From Actinernus sp. WN-2022 (lineage: Eukaryota > Cnidaria > Anthozoa > Actiniaria > Actinernidae), in NCBI GenBank assembly GCA_030867875.1, contig JAOWCC010001609.1, positions 1,098,288 through 1,162,287 of the forward strand: DNA of 64,000 bases, in the 5' to 3' direction. Positions 1 through 11,438 of this stretch are shown piece after piece. The position numbers and the translations under genes were made by a program. A model generated the notes under the pieces. It was given only the letters and a program-made list of their open reading frames with translations. It had not been told where the DNA came from and searched no databases. Every line of letters begins with the position of its first letter. The stretch's first letter is position 1.

Positions 1-240
1 CGCTTATCCCGTATAAGAGTGGGTGTGGTGAGTATGGGTGTTTTGAGTATGGGTGTTCTCCCTAGCTGGCCGGGGGTATGAGTTATGGAGTTCCCTGCAG
101 ATCTCGCACGGGCGACAATGCCCATTCTTATTGCACGAGCATAAAGGGAATGATGCAAATAGGATACTATTTGGCGGGCTACATCTATTGTTGATTGATG
201 CATGCGCAACATCGTCAAGGTGGGCTATTCTGTTTGGCTG

Positions 241-324
241 CATTCTCGACCCCAATCCCTTCTTTTATTTCTTACTGCCCGCACCCGCAGTAAGAAATAA
301 GAGAAGGGTCTGGGGTCGAGAATG
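241..324. mobile_element. 84-bp foldback MITE with 9-bp target duplication
   Basis: Two near-perfect inverted arms of about 40 bp, beginning CATTCTCGACCCC, meet with almost no spacer. The 9 bases GTTTGGCTG lie immediately on both sides (232-240 and 325-333), which is a perfect target-site duplication. A 9-bp duplication is typical of Mutator-like elements. The TIR start CATTCTCG is shared with the element at 34,674-35,114. Confidence 0.75.
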
Positions 325-333
325 GTTTGGCTG

Positions 334-1029
334 TTCTGAACAATGCAATTTCGCCGGAAGTCGAACAAAGCCTTTTTGGAGGGTTGATTTATTGCATGAC
401 CAGATGGATATAGCTCCCGACGTGAGTCCGCTGGCAATAGTCTCATTAATAAATTGCGTGAACGCAAGCGAGATGGCCTTGTTGCCTCTAATTATATCTG
501 CTGGGTGCAGTCAGACGAGAAACCGCTTGTGGCTCAAGAACCTTCACATCTCAAATAGAGAAATTATGGGATAGATCTAACACAAGTAAATTATGGGATA
601 GAAAGGACCCTTAGAATCAAACACCCCCTTTTGTGAAAACATGGTAGATCTTGTGTGCCTTTAGCTTCAAAAGCCAGTTACTCGTGTTCTTCCCGTTTTC
701 ATGAAAATGGTTGGCACATTAGCATAACAAAAGTAATATTTATCAACACAAAGTAATGCTATACGCTAAGCTGGTCGCTGAAAAACGAAGGTGCAGGACG
801 CGTTATGGCCGGGGGGGGGGGGAGGAGGGGGGGGGGGGGGGGAGGGGGGGAGGGGTGTGGCCCAAGGGCTCCCTTATAAAACTGTCAACCCTGAGCGCGG
901 GAGAATAGCAAAATAGCCGAAAGTGATTGTCAAAGCTACAGAAGAAACGCTATGGCACGAAAGCGCAAAAACCAGAAAACCATATCAAAACGCTTACGTA
1001 AGGGATGTACATGCACCATAGCCTACGTT
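334..1029. other. No recognisable gene; G-rich low-complexity tract inside
   Basis: Open frames here have no recognisable domain and one of them runs through the hairpin at 241-324, so I do not call a gene. Positions about 809-856 are almost pure G with a few A, a low-complexity tract that could form G-quadruplex or simply be a replication-slippage product. Confidence 0.5.
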
Positions 1030-1140
1030 ACGGCTTTGGAGTATCGGAGCGCAGCGAGCGGAGAGAGAAAAGAGGGGGGAGGGGGTGGGGAGGAGAGGAA
1101 GAGAGAGCCTGCCGGCAACCCATGGTTATTTTGATATCCA
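1030..1140 (+). repeat. Left half of a long-range inverted repeat (mate 3,838-3,965)
   Basis: The purine-rich block with GGGGGAGGGGGTGGGGAGGAG and the following GCCGG(C/T)AACCCAT is repeated in inverse orientation at 3,838-3,965, with similar flanking bases (GCGTTGCGGCTCTGGAG against ACGTTACGGCTTTGGAG). The pair could be the ends of a roughly 2.9-kb element that encloses the dispersed repeat at 1,925-3,695, or two independent copies of a shorter repeat. Confidence 0.55.
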
Positions 1141-1924
1141 CCCACTAATTAAAATGCATAAAATTAGTAAGTCATTCGACCGATTCATCCAATCATTATG
1201 CGGCGGAAGTGAAAACCATGTTTAATATCTGTCAAACTCACGCGTGGAATATCAAGGAATCACAACTCGAGCGTAAAATTCAAAACAAAAATATACGAAC
1301 CTGGAGAATGTCAGCTGAAACTCCGAAAAAACATGCGAAGATAGGACCTAAACCCAAACCTGTAAATGTCAACGACTTTTGCAGGCTATGTAATGTTTTA
1401 AGCTAGCGTTTGGGAATTCAAATATTTCCACGGCGAGAATCTGTTCAAGACTTCAGAAAGAAAAGAGAGCCGAAGCTTTAAATAATTCTAGCTGGTGCCT
1501 GCAAAAGTATTGGTCTTCATATTCCGAAATCTGCTGCTCTATCAGAGCGAGTCTGTCGTTCCTGAAGAAGGAAGATTCGAAATGCAGTAGGGAACTACAC
1601 CTATGTTCGTGAAGGTTTGCAGGATAAAGATAACTAAGATAAAGAGAACTCGTTGCCGCTGACTAAAGTCGCCACCAAATCAGCAAAGAACACTGCCGAC
1701 ACAATAACATCGGAACGAAATTCTGTCAAAAGAAGCGCTAAAAACTATCCACGCAGCGGTTCGAAATCATCAAAGCAGCTCGTATTTTCGGAAGCACAAG
1801 CCTGTTCCTCGAACACACCGGCCATGTTTCAACCGTTTGCGTTTCGTCGAGCAAGACGCTTGTGGAGTTCCGATACAGGGTTCTTCAGCTCATCGCGAAA
1901 TTCGATCTCATTACAAAAGATCTG
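1141..1924. other. Unassigned
   Basis: Short open frames of up to about 100 codons occur but show no recognisable domain or composition that sets them apart from noise. I see no RNA gene. Confidence 0.4.
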
Positions 1925-3695
1925 TATTTTTACTCGGGCTGCCTGTGGCAGCACAGAGTCTTAAAATGCAAGCCGTTCTTTTTTTTTTTGTTGGGTGTCG
2001 ACAAATTTCTGCGCATGCGTTAAAGGTCAAGTTCACCACCAATCAGATTGCACTGTGCTGGTCACGCAACAATCGCCAGGTTAATTTATTTACATAATTC
2101 AATACAGTAAATCAAGATGGCGGAGAACCCGCGAGGAACTTTCTCTATAATTTGGAGTCCCATCTCTCAAATGTAAGCAGTTTAATGTTTTATTTAACTT
2201 CACTCGTGCGAAAGCCTTCCAACAGGCTCAGGATATTTCAACTGGCGCTATTGTCGGAGCCGAAGGACCGCGTTTTTTACCCAGATGGCCAGTGATTTTA
2301 TATACGACACGTACGACGACCTGAAGCCAATCCGGAAAGCTAAAATTCGAATAAGTAGATATTGGAATCTATAAGCCATCGGCTCGCTGTGCTGCATTTA
2401 AAACATCCGAGGAGAACATCTTATTTTGGGTAAAGGCACTTCAAGACCAATATTATGAGTCTCTTAAAAACTGTCAGAGATTTAAATTTACCGTAAGTTG
2501 GATCGACCACTTAAATGAGGCAGAGACACAGTCAGAGAGTATTGAGATCAAGTTATTTCGTTCCAGCGAGGATATTGACCTAGCGGAGACGGTACAAGCT
2601 GTCGAAGGATTTTACTTATACCCATCAACGTCTACTTAAGCATGGGCAAAGATTGAGTTTCCCAGATTACAGATGAAAGTAGAGAACTTAATGAATGAAG
2701 AAACAGAGGTCACGCGCGACATGCTTGAGAACATGTTCAACACTTTATGTTACACTAAGAAAACAAAACAAGTTACAGAGCCTGCAAGTTCACAAGTCAA
2801 TGAAAAACCCCAAGAGCCTGTAGTTTTGGATCAACATATCCTTGAAACTCCAAAAGCAACATACACATGAGGAAAATTCAAACCGGAAGAGACGGAATTC
2901 TTTAGATTCTTCACGAAGATTGTTAGCCCGCAATAAGAACTCTCTCGCTGCTTTAATGACCTTGATTTGTAACATGTAGGCTGACCTAATTCATTCGTTA
3001 TGAATTCTTACTCTCGTCACATCAAAACACGAATCAAGAAACCAAACTCAGTCATTTGGAAGACAAATTAGTGCAGCAAGATAATATATACAAGACCGAA
3101 ATCAAGATGCTGTCATCACGAATATATTGTTGACCTAGAAGTTGAAAATGGCGAGTTGAAAGCGGATATAATAAAGCTAGGATCCGACTTTCAACTTAAA
3201 AAAAAAAATCAAGAATACAAAAAAGAAGACAATGAAAGACCAAGGTCTCCAGTGTTCCGAGACTACCCAACCTACTGAAGCTTATTAGTTTGTTCAAGAG
3301 CCATCTTTCTTACATGACAACCCGATCCCTATTCATCAGAATACATTTTCTGTGCTAAATGACGAGAGTTTACAATCACCTGACCGACAACCCACTACTA
3401 AAGAAAGGGACCATGAAGTACGGTAATACGGTTAATTCTCGGGTTCAAAATTCAAATGCAGTGTGTTAAACGAATAAGTAGTGTTTAAATTAAAAGGTCA
3501 ACATACAAAAATATTAAATTACATATATACTAGGGGAGCAGAGAATGAAAGTCACCGCGCTACCGGCCACTCCTAAAGACTGCTAAATTCAGCTAATAAT
3601 TATTCCGTTTGGTTATTACTAAGAGGATTTCAAATGAAAGTGTATTTCATCTTAAATCTAATGTGGCCCGAGTGAAAGCCCAGATGGGCTCTTGT
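1925..3695 (+). repeat. Dispersed repeat of unknown class, copy A
   Basis: This segment is alignable by eye along its whole length with 29,237-31,018, with small indels. Both begin near TTACTCGGGCTG, pass a long poly-T and GCGCATGCGTTAAAGG, and end near GATGGGCTCTTGTT. A 65-67-codon open frame (2,673-2,870 here; 29,963-30,166 in copy B) starting MKVENLMNEETEVT is conserved in both, with an in-frame gain of a few residues in copy B. The upstream part has several long stretches that read through with one or two stops, so it looks like an old coding relic rather than pure spacer. I cannot name the family. Confidence 0.65.
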
Positions 3696-3837
3696 TTTCT
3701 TTAAATTCATCGCTGAAGGAATTCTCGTTATGTTTGTCGCCATACTAATTGGTTTCTGCTCTTATCGCATGCCAATGATTTCTGTCAATCACGCCTTTTA
3801 GTCAATAGCAAACGCGGCCTTCTGAGGCCGAGAGTTA

Positions 3838-3965
3838 TCAAAATAACAATGGGTTACCGGCAAGCTCTCTCTTCCTCTCCTCCCCACCCCCTCCCCCCTC
3901 TCTTTTTTCCTCGCCCCAATCCCCCTAATCTCCGCTCGCTAGCGCTCCAGAGCCGCAACGCAGGC
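3838..3965 (-). repeat. Right half of a long-range inverted repeat (mate 1,030-1,140)
   Basis: Pyrimidine-rich complement of the block at 1,030-1,140. See that entry for the alignment. Confidence 0.55.
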
Positions 3966-4749
3966 GACATGCACCAAATCGTCCGCCATCGACAGAAATC
4001 ATTATTTCTTCTCAAGTCGTAAGCGGCCAGTTGTGACAAACCCTTATCAACTGTATTGGTCTGTGAATCTTCAAACGCCTGTATACACTGCAAGAGGGCT
4101 GCAACCTAGACGTAAAATACCGTTAATAAATAAATAACGAAATATATCTAAACGCATAAAGAAAACTTAAACGGTACGGCACGGAGCGTACACGTGCGTA
4201 GTGTGTCTTTAAAACGTGGTAAGCTACACACATAAGACATAACCAAAGCATGATGTATAAAACGGTCCCTATGGCAAAATTAAGATAATCACCGACTACA
4301 TACTTAGACTCTGGAGGCGAAATAGGCCATTAATAATGAACCACGAATAAATCTAAAACTGAATATACCTAATGACAACAGACCGGTCCGTTATTATTAT
4401 TATTTTTTAATCGGCTTTTGTAAAATGAACAGGAACCACAACAGCAGTACCTGGGTAACGAACCTAACCCAAGACCATTGCAATAATGACACACTAAACC
4501 GATGAACGTGCTCAGTTCCGCACGAACGAAAATGAATTGTTATGATGGGTTTTATAGAATTAAATACAGACCAATAGAATCACGGAAAAGAATAATAGAA
4601 AAGAAACACCCTTTGCATTTTTGTATTTTTTTGTATTTGCCGTTCACGGTATTGCCTCAAGAAGCCAACTTAAAAGCCAACGATATCCAAACAAATCGAA
4701 GAACAGCTGTAAATAAGCTAAAACAACAGTAGTAAAGTCGTGAATAAAA
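3966..4749. other. Unassigned AT-rich sequence
   Basis: No domain-bearing open frame is visible. A short (TTA)n run lies near 4,390-4,408. I see nothing else that can be supported. Confidence 0.4.
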
Positions 4750-5061
4750 TAATCAAATAAACTCTTGCCGAGAAACTATGACTCGTAAAGGAATGCATAT
4801 ATGTACGCTGTTCTGTATGTAAAGTAACAGACACTAAAACAAATAACTACCCGGCAAAAATCATGAACAAAACTGAAAGCCAAATATCTCATGACAAAAC
4901 TAAAACCGGTTGAGAGTTTTTTTTCTGCAGACCGGTGCACAGAAACTAAAACAACAGCACTAAAGTAATGAACAAAACTGAATACCTAACATATGACCAA
5001 ACTAAAACAGGTTAAGAAATAAACGGTCCGGCAAGTAGAGTGCACAAGTTATAGTACTAAA

Positions 5062-5767
5062 TGCCCGTGTATACGACAGAAAAAAGGAACGGCTCGAATA
5101 GAGAGAAATACCGGTTCCATAAACATTTGCCCATTTACACGAGAAATATCTTGAAACGGTTCGGATAAAAAGTGGCACCGGTCCGCAAGCCTAGATGGAA
5201 CGGCAAGGGCTGTTTACACAATAATATTTCCGAGACCGGACATGGTTGAGCCCATGATAATGTTTAGATCACTGTCATTCGTATGCGTCGCACATGACGC
5301 TCGTAAAATAGAATGGCGATTGACGAGGCGAGGCTGTTATCTTTTACGTTTCTTTTAAGAAGCTACTTTGAAGTTGCATAAAAAAAAACAGATATAAAAC
5401 TCGTTAGAAGATAACATTATTTACCTTCATTTTCATTTCTTACTCGTTTATCGTCCGCCATATTGCGAGAAAGTGGAGCTAAATACGCATGCGGACAGAA
5501 ATAAACAACTGAGGACAAAACAGTGCAGGCTCAGAAAAAAGCAATGAAACGGGTACGGAAGCGTTTACACGATGCACAGGAACTGAAAACACGGGTCAGT
5601 TTTATCCGTTCCGTTCCGTTTCGAGATCATACGCGCCTATGATCCCAGAACAGGTAAAATTCCCACGGTAAAAGTAGGGTACGGATCGTTTACACGAATG
5701 ACATTATCCGAACCGTTCTAGTTTTTATCCGAGCCGTGCCATTTTTTCCGGTCGTGTAAATGGACCT
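5062..5767. mobile_element. Insertion present only in copy 1 of the long repeat
   Basis: Copy 2 reads straight through GTACTAAAACTGAC (near 56,670), whereas here the same bases are split by about 706 bp. TAAA is present on both sides (5,058-5,061 and 5,768-5,771). The ends are imperfect inverted repeats: GTGTATACGAC...GGAACGGCTCG against the reverse complement of the right end, GTCCATTTACACGACCGG...GCACGGCTCGG. The interior repeats the same words (ACGGTTCGGATAAAAA) in both directions. Confidence 0.6.
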
Positions 5768-7350
5768 TAAAACTGACAACTATATAATGTGGTGAATACA
5801 ACTGAAAGCCCAAATACTACTAAAATGACAGGCCTAAAAAGACAGTCTAATAAGCAAAGAGAACCTACACGATACAGGATTTTATTTCTACATGTAGATA
5901 CGTTTACATTAAGGTTAAGAGAAAGAAAAAAGTGTTAACATATGTGGGGAAGTAAAACTACGCAAAACACGTTTTTATTATTCTTGTTTTCACTTCAGAG
6001 ACAATATGTAAACACGTTTTATTCTAGTTTTCACTGCATTATTGTGGTTTGCCTATGGCTACATAGCTGTAAGTTGTAATAATCAGCCTGCTATAACAAA
6101 TAAGAATATGTTTTAGCATATGAATCCGGAGGTTGCCGTGAATTAATACTACTACTTTGGCCTTAAAAAGTAGAGTTCTTGGAACTCACATTGTGTGCAA
6201 CTGCATTAGGATTTAAAGAATGGCCATGTGGCATAAATTGAACTGAGAGAGTAGAATCCAATTAACAGAGCGACAGACGAAGGCAGACAACTCGAGTTGA
6301 ATTTGTAGGTTATTCGAATCAACGACCGAGGAGTAACGATGTTTTTCTTCTTTTTTTCAAGCTGAAAATGGGACAGATACTTTAAGAACGTTAGAATTAA
6401 GTTGGGAATAATGAAAGTATAGCTTACGCGTTGGGTTGTGATAATTTTCGTCCATTAAATTGTCTTGAGTTCAATCACATCAATTGTGTATTTTGTAGAC
6501 TTTTTGCCATTGATATTTCTAATCATGAGATTAATTTTTTACAGGATTTTTGCTTATCAGTCAGTTTTATTATCAGTCTAGTTTTATGAGATTAATGAAT
6601 TTTTGCAATTCCTTTTCCTACTGTGCGGATATCACCTTGAAGCTATGGGATATCACTTATTACCTGACATCCATTCCGTGAAAGTGTACCACGCGACCCA
6701 TTTTGACCAATGAGAGCAAGCGAAGAAAATACCGGGAATTTACCACAGGAAGACCGGCATTAAGCATTTGGCAGAGAATACAAGAAATAACGGGATTCCT
6801 GTGGTTTTCATTTTACCACAGGAACCCCATTTCTTCATGTCCTCCGCCATTTTGTTTTGCCAGTCGAGTGTTGCGAATTGTGTGGTGTTTCTTCTCTGTT
6901 TAGGTGAGTATTTTGTCCTTGTTTTATAGCATGCTTCACAAAATAGTCTCTAGAATGAGAGGAAACTGAGATACCTTAGCTATAGACTTTAGAATGAGAC
7001 CGGACCTCAGATCAGTGACTAAACTATCAAAGGAACGTAACTGCAAATTATGGACCTTACAAGTCCTTATGCTTAGTAACTAAATATACTAATACATCAT
7101 ATTATGATGTATATAAAAGCAGTAAATATAAATGAAATGGCTCTTAACCTCCCACCCTATGTAAAGCCTAAACAGTGACTGACAAGACGGTATCATCCCT
7201 AGAAGTTTATTAATATTAGCACAGACTGGCGCCATGTCCAAGCTATATATGTAAAAGCTTTGTATTAGTATATATTATTTTTTATTATATATAATATCTA
7301 GCCAATATTTCCCTTAGGCCTTATTATTCTCAGATAAAGAATATAAACTC

Positions 7351-7455
7351 TCTGGGACTGGGGTCTAGAAATGGCGTTTAGACTTAGACTTAGAGGGAGA
7401 ATAGAGAGAAACCCAAACTGAGAATTATAAACGCCATTTCTAGACCCCAGAGACA
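7351..7455. repeat. Hairpin inside the long repeat
   Basis: CTGGGGTCTAGAAATGGCGTTTA is followed about 50 bp later by its reverse complement. The left arm is also seen at about 61,580-61,610 in copy 2, where the right arm has been separated by an insertion (61,648-62,490). Confidence 0.6.
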
Positions 7456-8391
7456 CAAAAGCACAGCAACACACTTAAAATAAGGTAAGTTTATTTTCTT
7501 TATCTGACAATTTTAGGGAAATAGGTTTATATAAAGGGTATACAATTAGCCTTGTACATATATACATGTAACATGAGCATGGGTCGTCTATGATCTGGCT
7601 GCAACTCATTACTGTCTAAAGTTATATTATTTGATCAACTATACACTGTACATGTATCATAGAATCTTTAGATAAAATCTTGCTACTTTTTTTCATGATT
7701 GATAAATAGTAGCATTGTTTATTATTTATTTATTTAATACTTATTTTATTCATTTGCGGTGATGGGTTCAGTGCATTTTATATTACATATTTAGATTGTC
7801 TATTCAATTTAAATGTAATTTTTTGTTTAAGTTTTATACTCATTATACAAAATGTACATTAATTTTATAGTTCTTTTTAGATTCTCATAAGTTTTTATAT
7901 GGCTTCTCTGGGGATGAAGCATCATAATTTTCTTCAAAGAAGAATTGTAATTTTGTTAGATTCTTCAATCAGTCCAATTCTATGCATGTTAGCCTACGTG
8001 TAGCCGCTTACCCACCCTCAGCGAGGAGGCCGATGTCTACGTAAAGCTGGCACTAACTGTGATATGTTCCTTTGTGAAGTGAATTTATTATTTTTAGCAG
8101 ATATATTGGGCTATCAGATACAAGTGACATATTGTGAATGCTGGCCACGGCCGCTCTGGGAGGGGGGAGGGGGGGGGGGGGGGGGGGGGCTTGTTTTCTG
8201 TAGTCATTGAAAGTCAAAAATGATGGAAATTTAGGCAATATTCAAATGTATATGACAGAAAGCCTAAAAGGATATCAATAATATACTTTCTGGGTTGTGT
8301 GAATAGCCTTTACACCTATCAGTCATTGGACTTTATAAAACACTATTTATTTACAACCAGCAGATGCAGCTAGATCTATCCAATTTGTGTT

Positions 8392-9546
8392 GCAGACATC
8401 CACAATAAAACATAATTTTTTTATTTCCAAAATAACTACTGGTATACTCATAGTTTTCTTGTGATATTGATGCTGCTCTTTTCGTTTGATAAGGGCATTA
8501 TTTTAGTCCAACAAGTTTTCCAGAAGATTGTTAATGTGTGGTGAGGAATATATAGTTTCCAAAGGGTATGTGGACATTAATATGTTGCAGACATTACATA
8601 TTTCAGACCTCAAGGAGAAAGGAACTATATATATAACCTTGACAATTTTGACAACCTACTAACCCCAAAATGTATTAGGATTTATTAAACAATCATTGCT
8701 AGCATATAATATATATATATATATATATTGTATACATACAGTCGATGCCAAAAAGGTTGTCCAGCAGAACATAATATAATACTATAATATCCATTGTTTT
8801 GGTCTATTGTTTTGGTCTAGACAATAGCCCAAAACAATGTATATTATAGTATTATATTATGTTCTGCTGGACAACCTTTTTGGCATCGACTGTATATATA
8901 TTACATATATATTATATGTTGTTTACTGCAAAAAGACTTGTGTACTAATTTTAATGTAAAAATGAAAGAAAGTTAAAATAAAACTAAAAATTGTTCAATT
9001 GTACATAATTAATTAATGTATTTTGTACTATTTAATTAACATTGAAACTCATTCATACTTTACAATACACTTCAAAACGAAAACAAAATCCCTTAAGCTC
9101 CAGACTACAAAACAATATGATTCTAAGCACATTTTAAAAATGTAATGTCTGCAACAGTTTTTGTGTAATGTCCGCAACATATATATTTGAAATAAAAACG
9201 ACCACAGTGTGCTTTGTTGAGCTTCATCATTATAGTTGGAAACTCTTGTCATTAGCAGGTTCAGAAAGTCCATTTGTTTTCTTGGAACTCCTCGCAATTC
9301 ACAGGAATTTAGATTTTAAAAAGTTGACTCAAACATGTGGTTGTTTTTGCTGTAATGTCTGCAGCAGGCATATAGATATTAATAAAAAAAGGATAATGAG
9401 AGATTTTTTTTTTATATTTCAAATAGAGAGGCCCACCTAATTTAAGGTGACAGCTATGTATAAATTTAAGCAGCACAGCTATTTTAAATGAAGTTTGGGA
9501 AGCCTTTGTAATCTGATTTTTGGTTTCTGAATGTAATGTCTACAAT
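8392..9546. promoter_or_regulatory. Six dispersed copies of a 14-bp motif, GTAATGTCTGCAAC
   Basis: Close matches occur at about 8,389-8,400 and 8,584-8,597 (reverse orientation) and at 9,142-9,155, 9,165-9,178, 9,352-9,365 and 9,533-9,546 (forward). Two point one way and four the other, around a centre near 8,800-8,900. That arrangement resembles subterminal transposase-binding repeats of a DNA transposon, but no gene or clear termini are seen. A G-only run lies at about 8,164-8,190 just upstream. Confidence 0.45.
8739..8892. mobile_element. TA-flanked foldback MITE (mariner-like)
   Basis: About 64-bp inverted arms start CAGTCGATGCCAAAAAGG and end with the complement. The element is flanked by TA on both sides (8,737-8,738 and 8,893-8,894), the usual target duplication of Tc1/mariner elements. 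It is inserted in an AT dinucleotide-rich stretch. The central loop repeats TTGTTTTGGTCTA twice. Confidence 0.75.
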
Positions 9547-9694
9547 GTGGAATATATTGCCCTAATGTTTTCAAATTTGAAAAAAATAATGCCTAAAAAT
9601 AGTTCAGCCACAATGAGCATATCAGGCAATGATAAATGGACCTTAGTGGAAGGCTTGAAAACCCAAAAGAATCCAAAACAGAATGACACGAACA

Positions 9695-9955
9695 ATGTTA
9701 ACTCATGTGGCGCAGTGGTGCATGTGACCTACATGTAGGTTCGATTCCCGGACACATCTCGCCCTTGCTCCGAAGATTTTTCTCTGGGTTCTCCAGTTTG
9801 CTTCTCTCGATCCTCAAAACCCAACCTAATTTTAATTCCAATTCGATCCTGGAGTTTGTTGGAATACTGAAATACAAACCTCTGGCTTGTAAGATCTCAG
9901 TAACAGCATCATGTATCTTCGACGTATAATAAACCATTTATTTTATTTATTTGTT
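9695..9955 (+). mobile_element. tRNA-derived SINE
   Basis: An RNA polymerase III A-box-like TGGCGCAGTGGT is followed by a B-box GGTTCGATTCCCG about 30 bp later, then the SINE body CTCGCCCTTGCTCCGAAG...TTTTCTCTGGGTTCTCC and an A/T-rich tail ending near TTTATTTATTTG. The body matches the minus-strand copy at 19,560-19,800. The tRNA head is too diverged to be a functional tRNA gene. Confidence 0.75.
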
Positions 9956-10253
9956 TGACTCGGCTCTCCAGTAAACAAGCTTGCAGTCTTCTAAAACAGA
10001 GTGGCAAAGGTGTTTCATACAATACAGAACTGGGTAATGCATAGATATTTTGCTATTAAGGTCCTTTATGATAAGATAATTTTTCTTGTTGTTTTCAAAG
10101 AATATATATATATTGGTGTGAAATAGACACATTGAATGATAACTTATGAAGCGGGGAAATGAAAAAAAAAGTTGATGCCACAGCCGGGAAGCGACCCCAG
10201 GGCCAACGGTTTGGGTGCCACGATAACCCCTAGCTGAGAGAAATGTATTTTGT

Positions 10254-10741
10254 CTTGTACATGTAATGGAGAAGGAATGCAATGAATTGGTAGTGCAAAG
10301 AGAAATAAGTTCCTATGTGGATGAGAGGGCCTGGAAAGCCTGAGTGTTATGATAATTAGGGTTATATACATGTAAACTGTCAAGAAACAGTCAGTTTATT
10401 GTGGTTCTGGCTTACAAACATTTTAGGGTTTAATTTTAATGAAAATTTACGATATAAATAATTAGGCACGTCCAGTTATATATTCAAGTGTGTTTATTCA
10501 TCCCAGATGTATTACACATCAGTTATACATATACATATTGCATGTTCATGCATAATTATATTACTTAATTTATGGATATGTCAAGGGCTTGGTCCCTTAT
10601 GTAAGTACTTTAAGTATTGTACTTAAGTCAAGTGTGTAACTATATATGGATATGGTGATGATAATAAATATAATGGTGGAGGTTGTGGGCCTGGACCCGT
10701 CACCACAAAGTGTTGCTGTGGTATATTTCAGGGACTCGAGA
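10254..10741 (+). repeat. Dispersed repeat, copy 1 (mate 15,987-16,362)
   Basis: The series GGAATGCAATGAAT, AGAGAAATA, GGATGAGAGGGCCTGGA, TGTGGTTCTGG and CAGGGACTCGAG occurs in the same order and spacing here and at 15,987-16,362, on either side of the full-length LINE. A minus-strand sequence just upstream (about 10,135-10,245) has a B-box-like GGTCGCTTCCCGG and may be another SINE head. Confidence 0.55.
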
Positions 10742-11094
10742 TCTAACAATACGAAAAGACAATTTTTTTGCAAATCTTGAGTTTTTTTCTATTATCAGCA
10801 TTTTCACATTCAAGAATCGTCATGATCTATGTAAAATTTCACTTGATAAGACAAAAACGAACATAAATAAGAGCAAAGAGTGTCGCTCAGTCAAATTGTC
10901 AATGATGCCCTTTTTGCACACAGCCCTTTAATAATTGTTCTTTTTGTAAACAGAAGAAATGTCTGAGAGGTATATTTTTTGCACATGCCAGGGAACATGA
11001 CGCATACTACATGTACTTTAAATTATTAGATATCTTAACTTTGGATAACATTTATCAACAAAATCGATTCAAAAACAGAATCTATACTAGACAC

Positions 11095-11188
11095 TGGGAC
11101 TCTTTATCTGGGACTCTTTATCTGGGACTCGTTATCTGGGACTCTTTATCTGGGACTCTTTATCTGGGACTCTTTATCTGGGACTCTT
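11095..11188 (+). repeat. Tandem array of a 14-bp unit, about seven copies
   Basis: The unit TGGGACTCTTTATC is repeated about 6.7 times with one G-for-T change. It lies about 250 bp upstream of the LINE ORF. The unit resembles the GACTCGTTTACTGTG words repeated inside the LINE ORF, so the two arrays may be related. Confidence 0.85.
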
Positions 11189-11438
11189 GTCCTGTTGTTC
11201 TATCCAACAACTAGTTGGCAAGCCTGTACTGTAAATTGTTTTTCTGTCTATATTTTTGTAGTGCGGTTTGTTTGTCATTGTAATAATCTGCTGTGCGCCT
11301 TCGATGGCTGCATAAAGTATTTTAGCTCCGCTATTTTACAGCAAAATCTTCCTCTCTGACCTTCGCTGGATCAATTATATCCAAGCTATACTCGCCTAAA
11401 GCACTTTTGGATCCTTTAAGTACTTTTATCTGTCACAT

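Larger units (their letters stand above)
4750..8090 (+). repeat. Long repeat, copy 1 (homologous to 56,005-63,990)
   Basis: From AACTCTTGCCGAGAAACTATG onward this region matches 56,005-63,990 in the same order and orientation, down to AGCTGGCACTAAC near 8,050 and 63,955. Copy 1 has one 0.7-kb insertion not found in copy 2 (5,062-5,767); copy 2 has several not found here. Within it, 6,840-6,915 reads like a 5' exon end: a CCGCCATTTTG box, then TTTAG|GTGAGT, a good splice-donor sequence present in both copies. No protein domain is recognised, so whether this is a segmental duplication or a large non-coding transposon is open. Confidence 0.7.

Noticed and set aside
53..574. 173-codon open frame
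   Set aside because: It runs through a perfect hairpin MITE and has no recognisable domain; the opposite strand is open in parts as well.
9947..10383. Minus-strand frames of 79-111 codons
   Set aside because: They cross repeat boundaries and have no domain or conserved match in the related repeat at 15,987-16,362.
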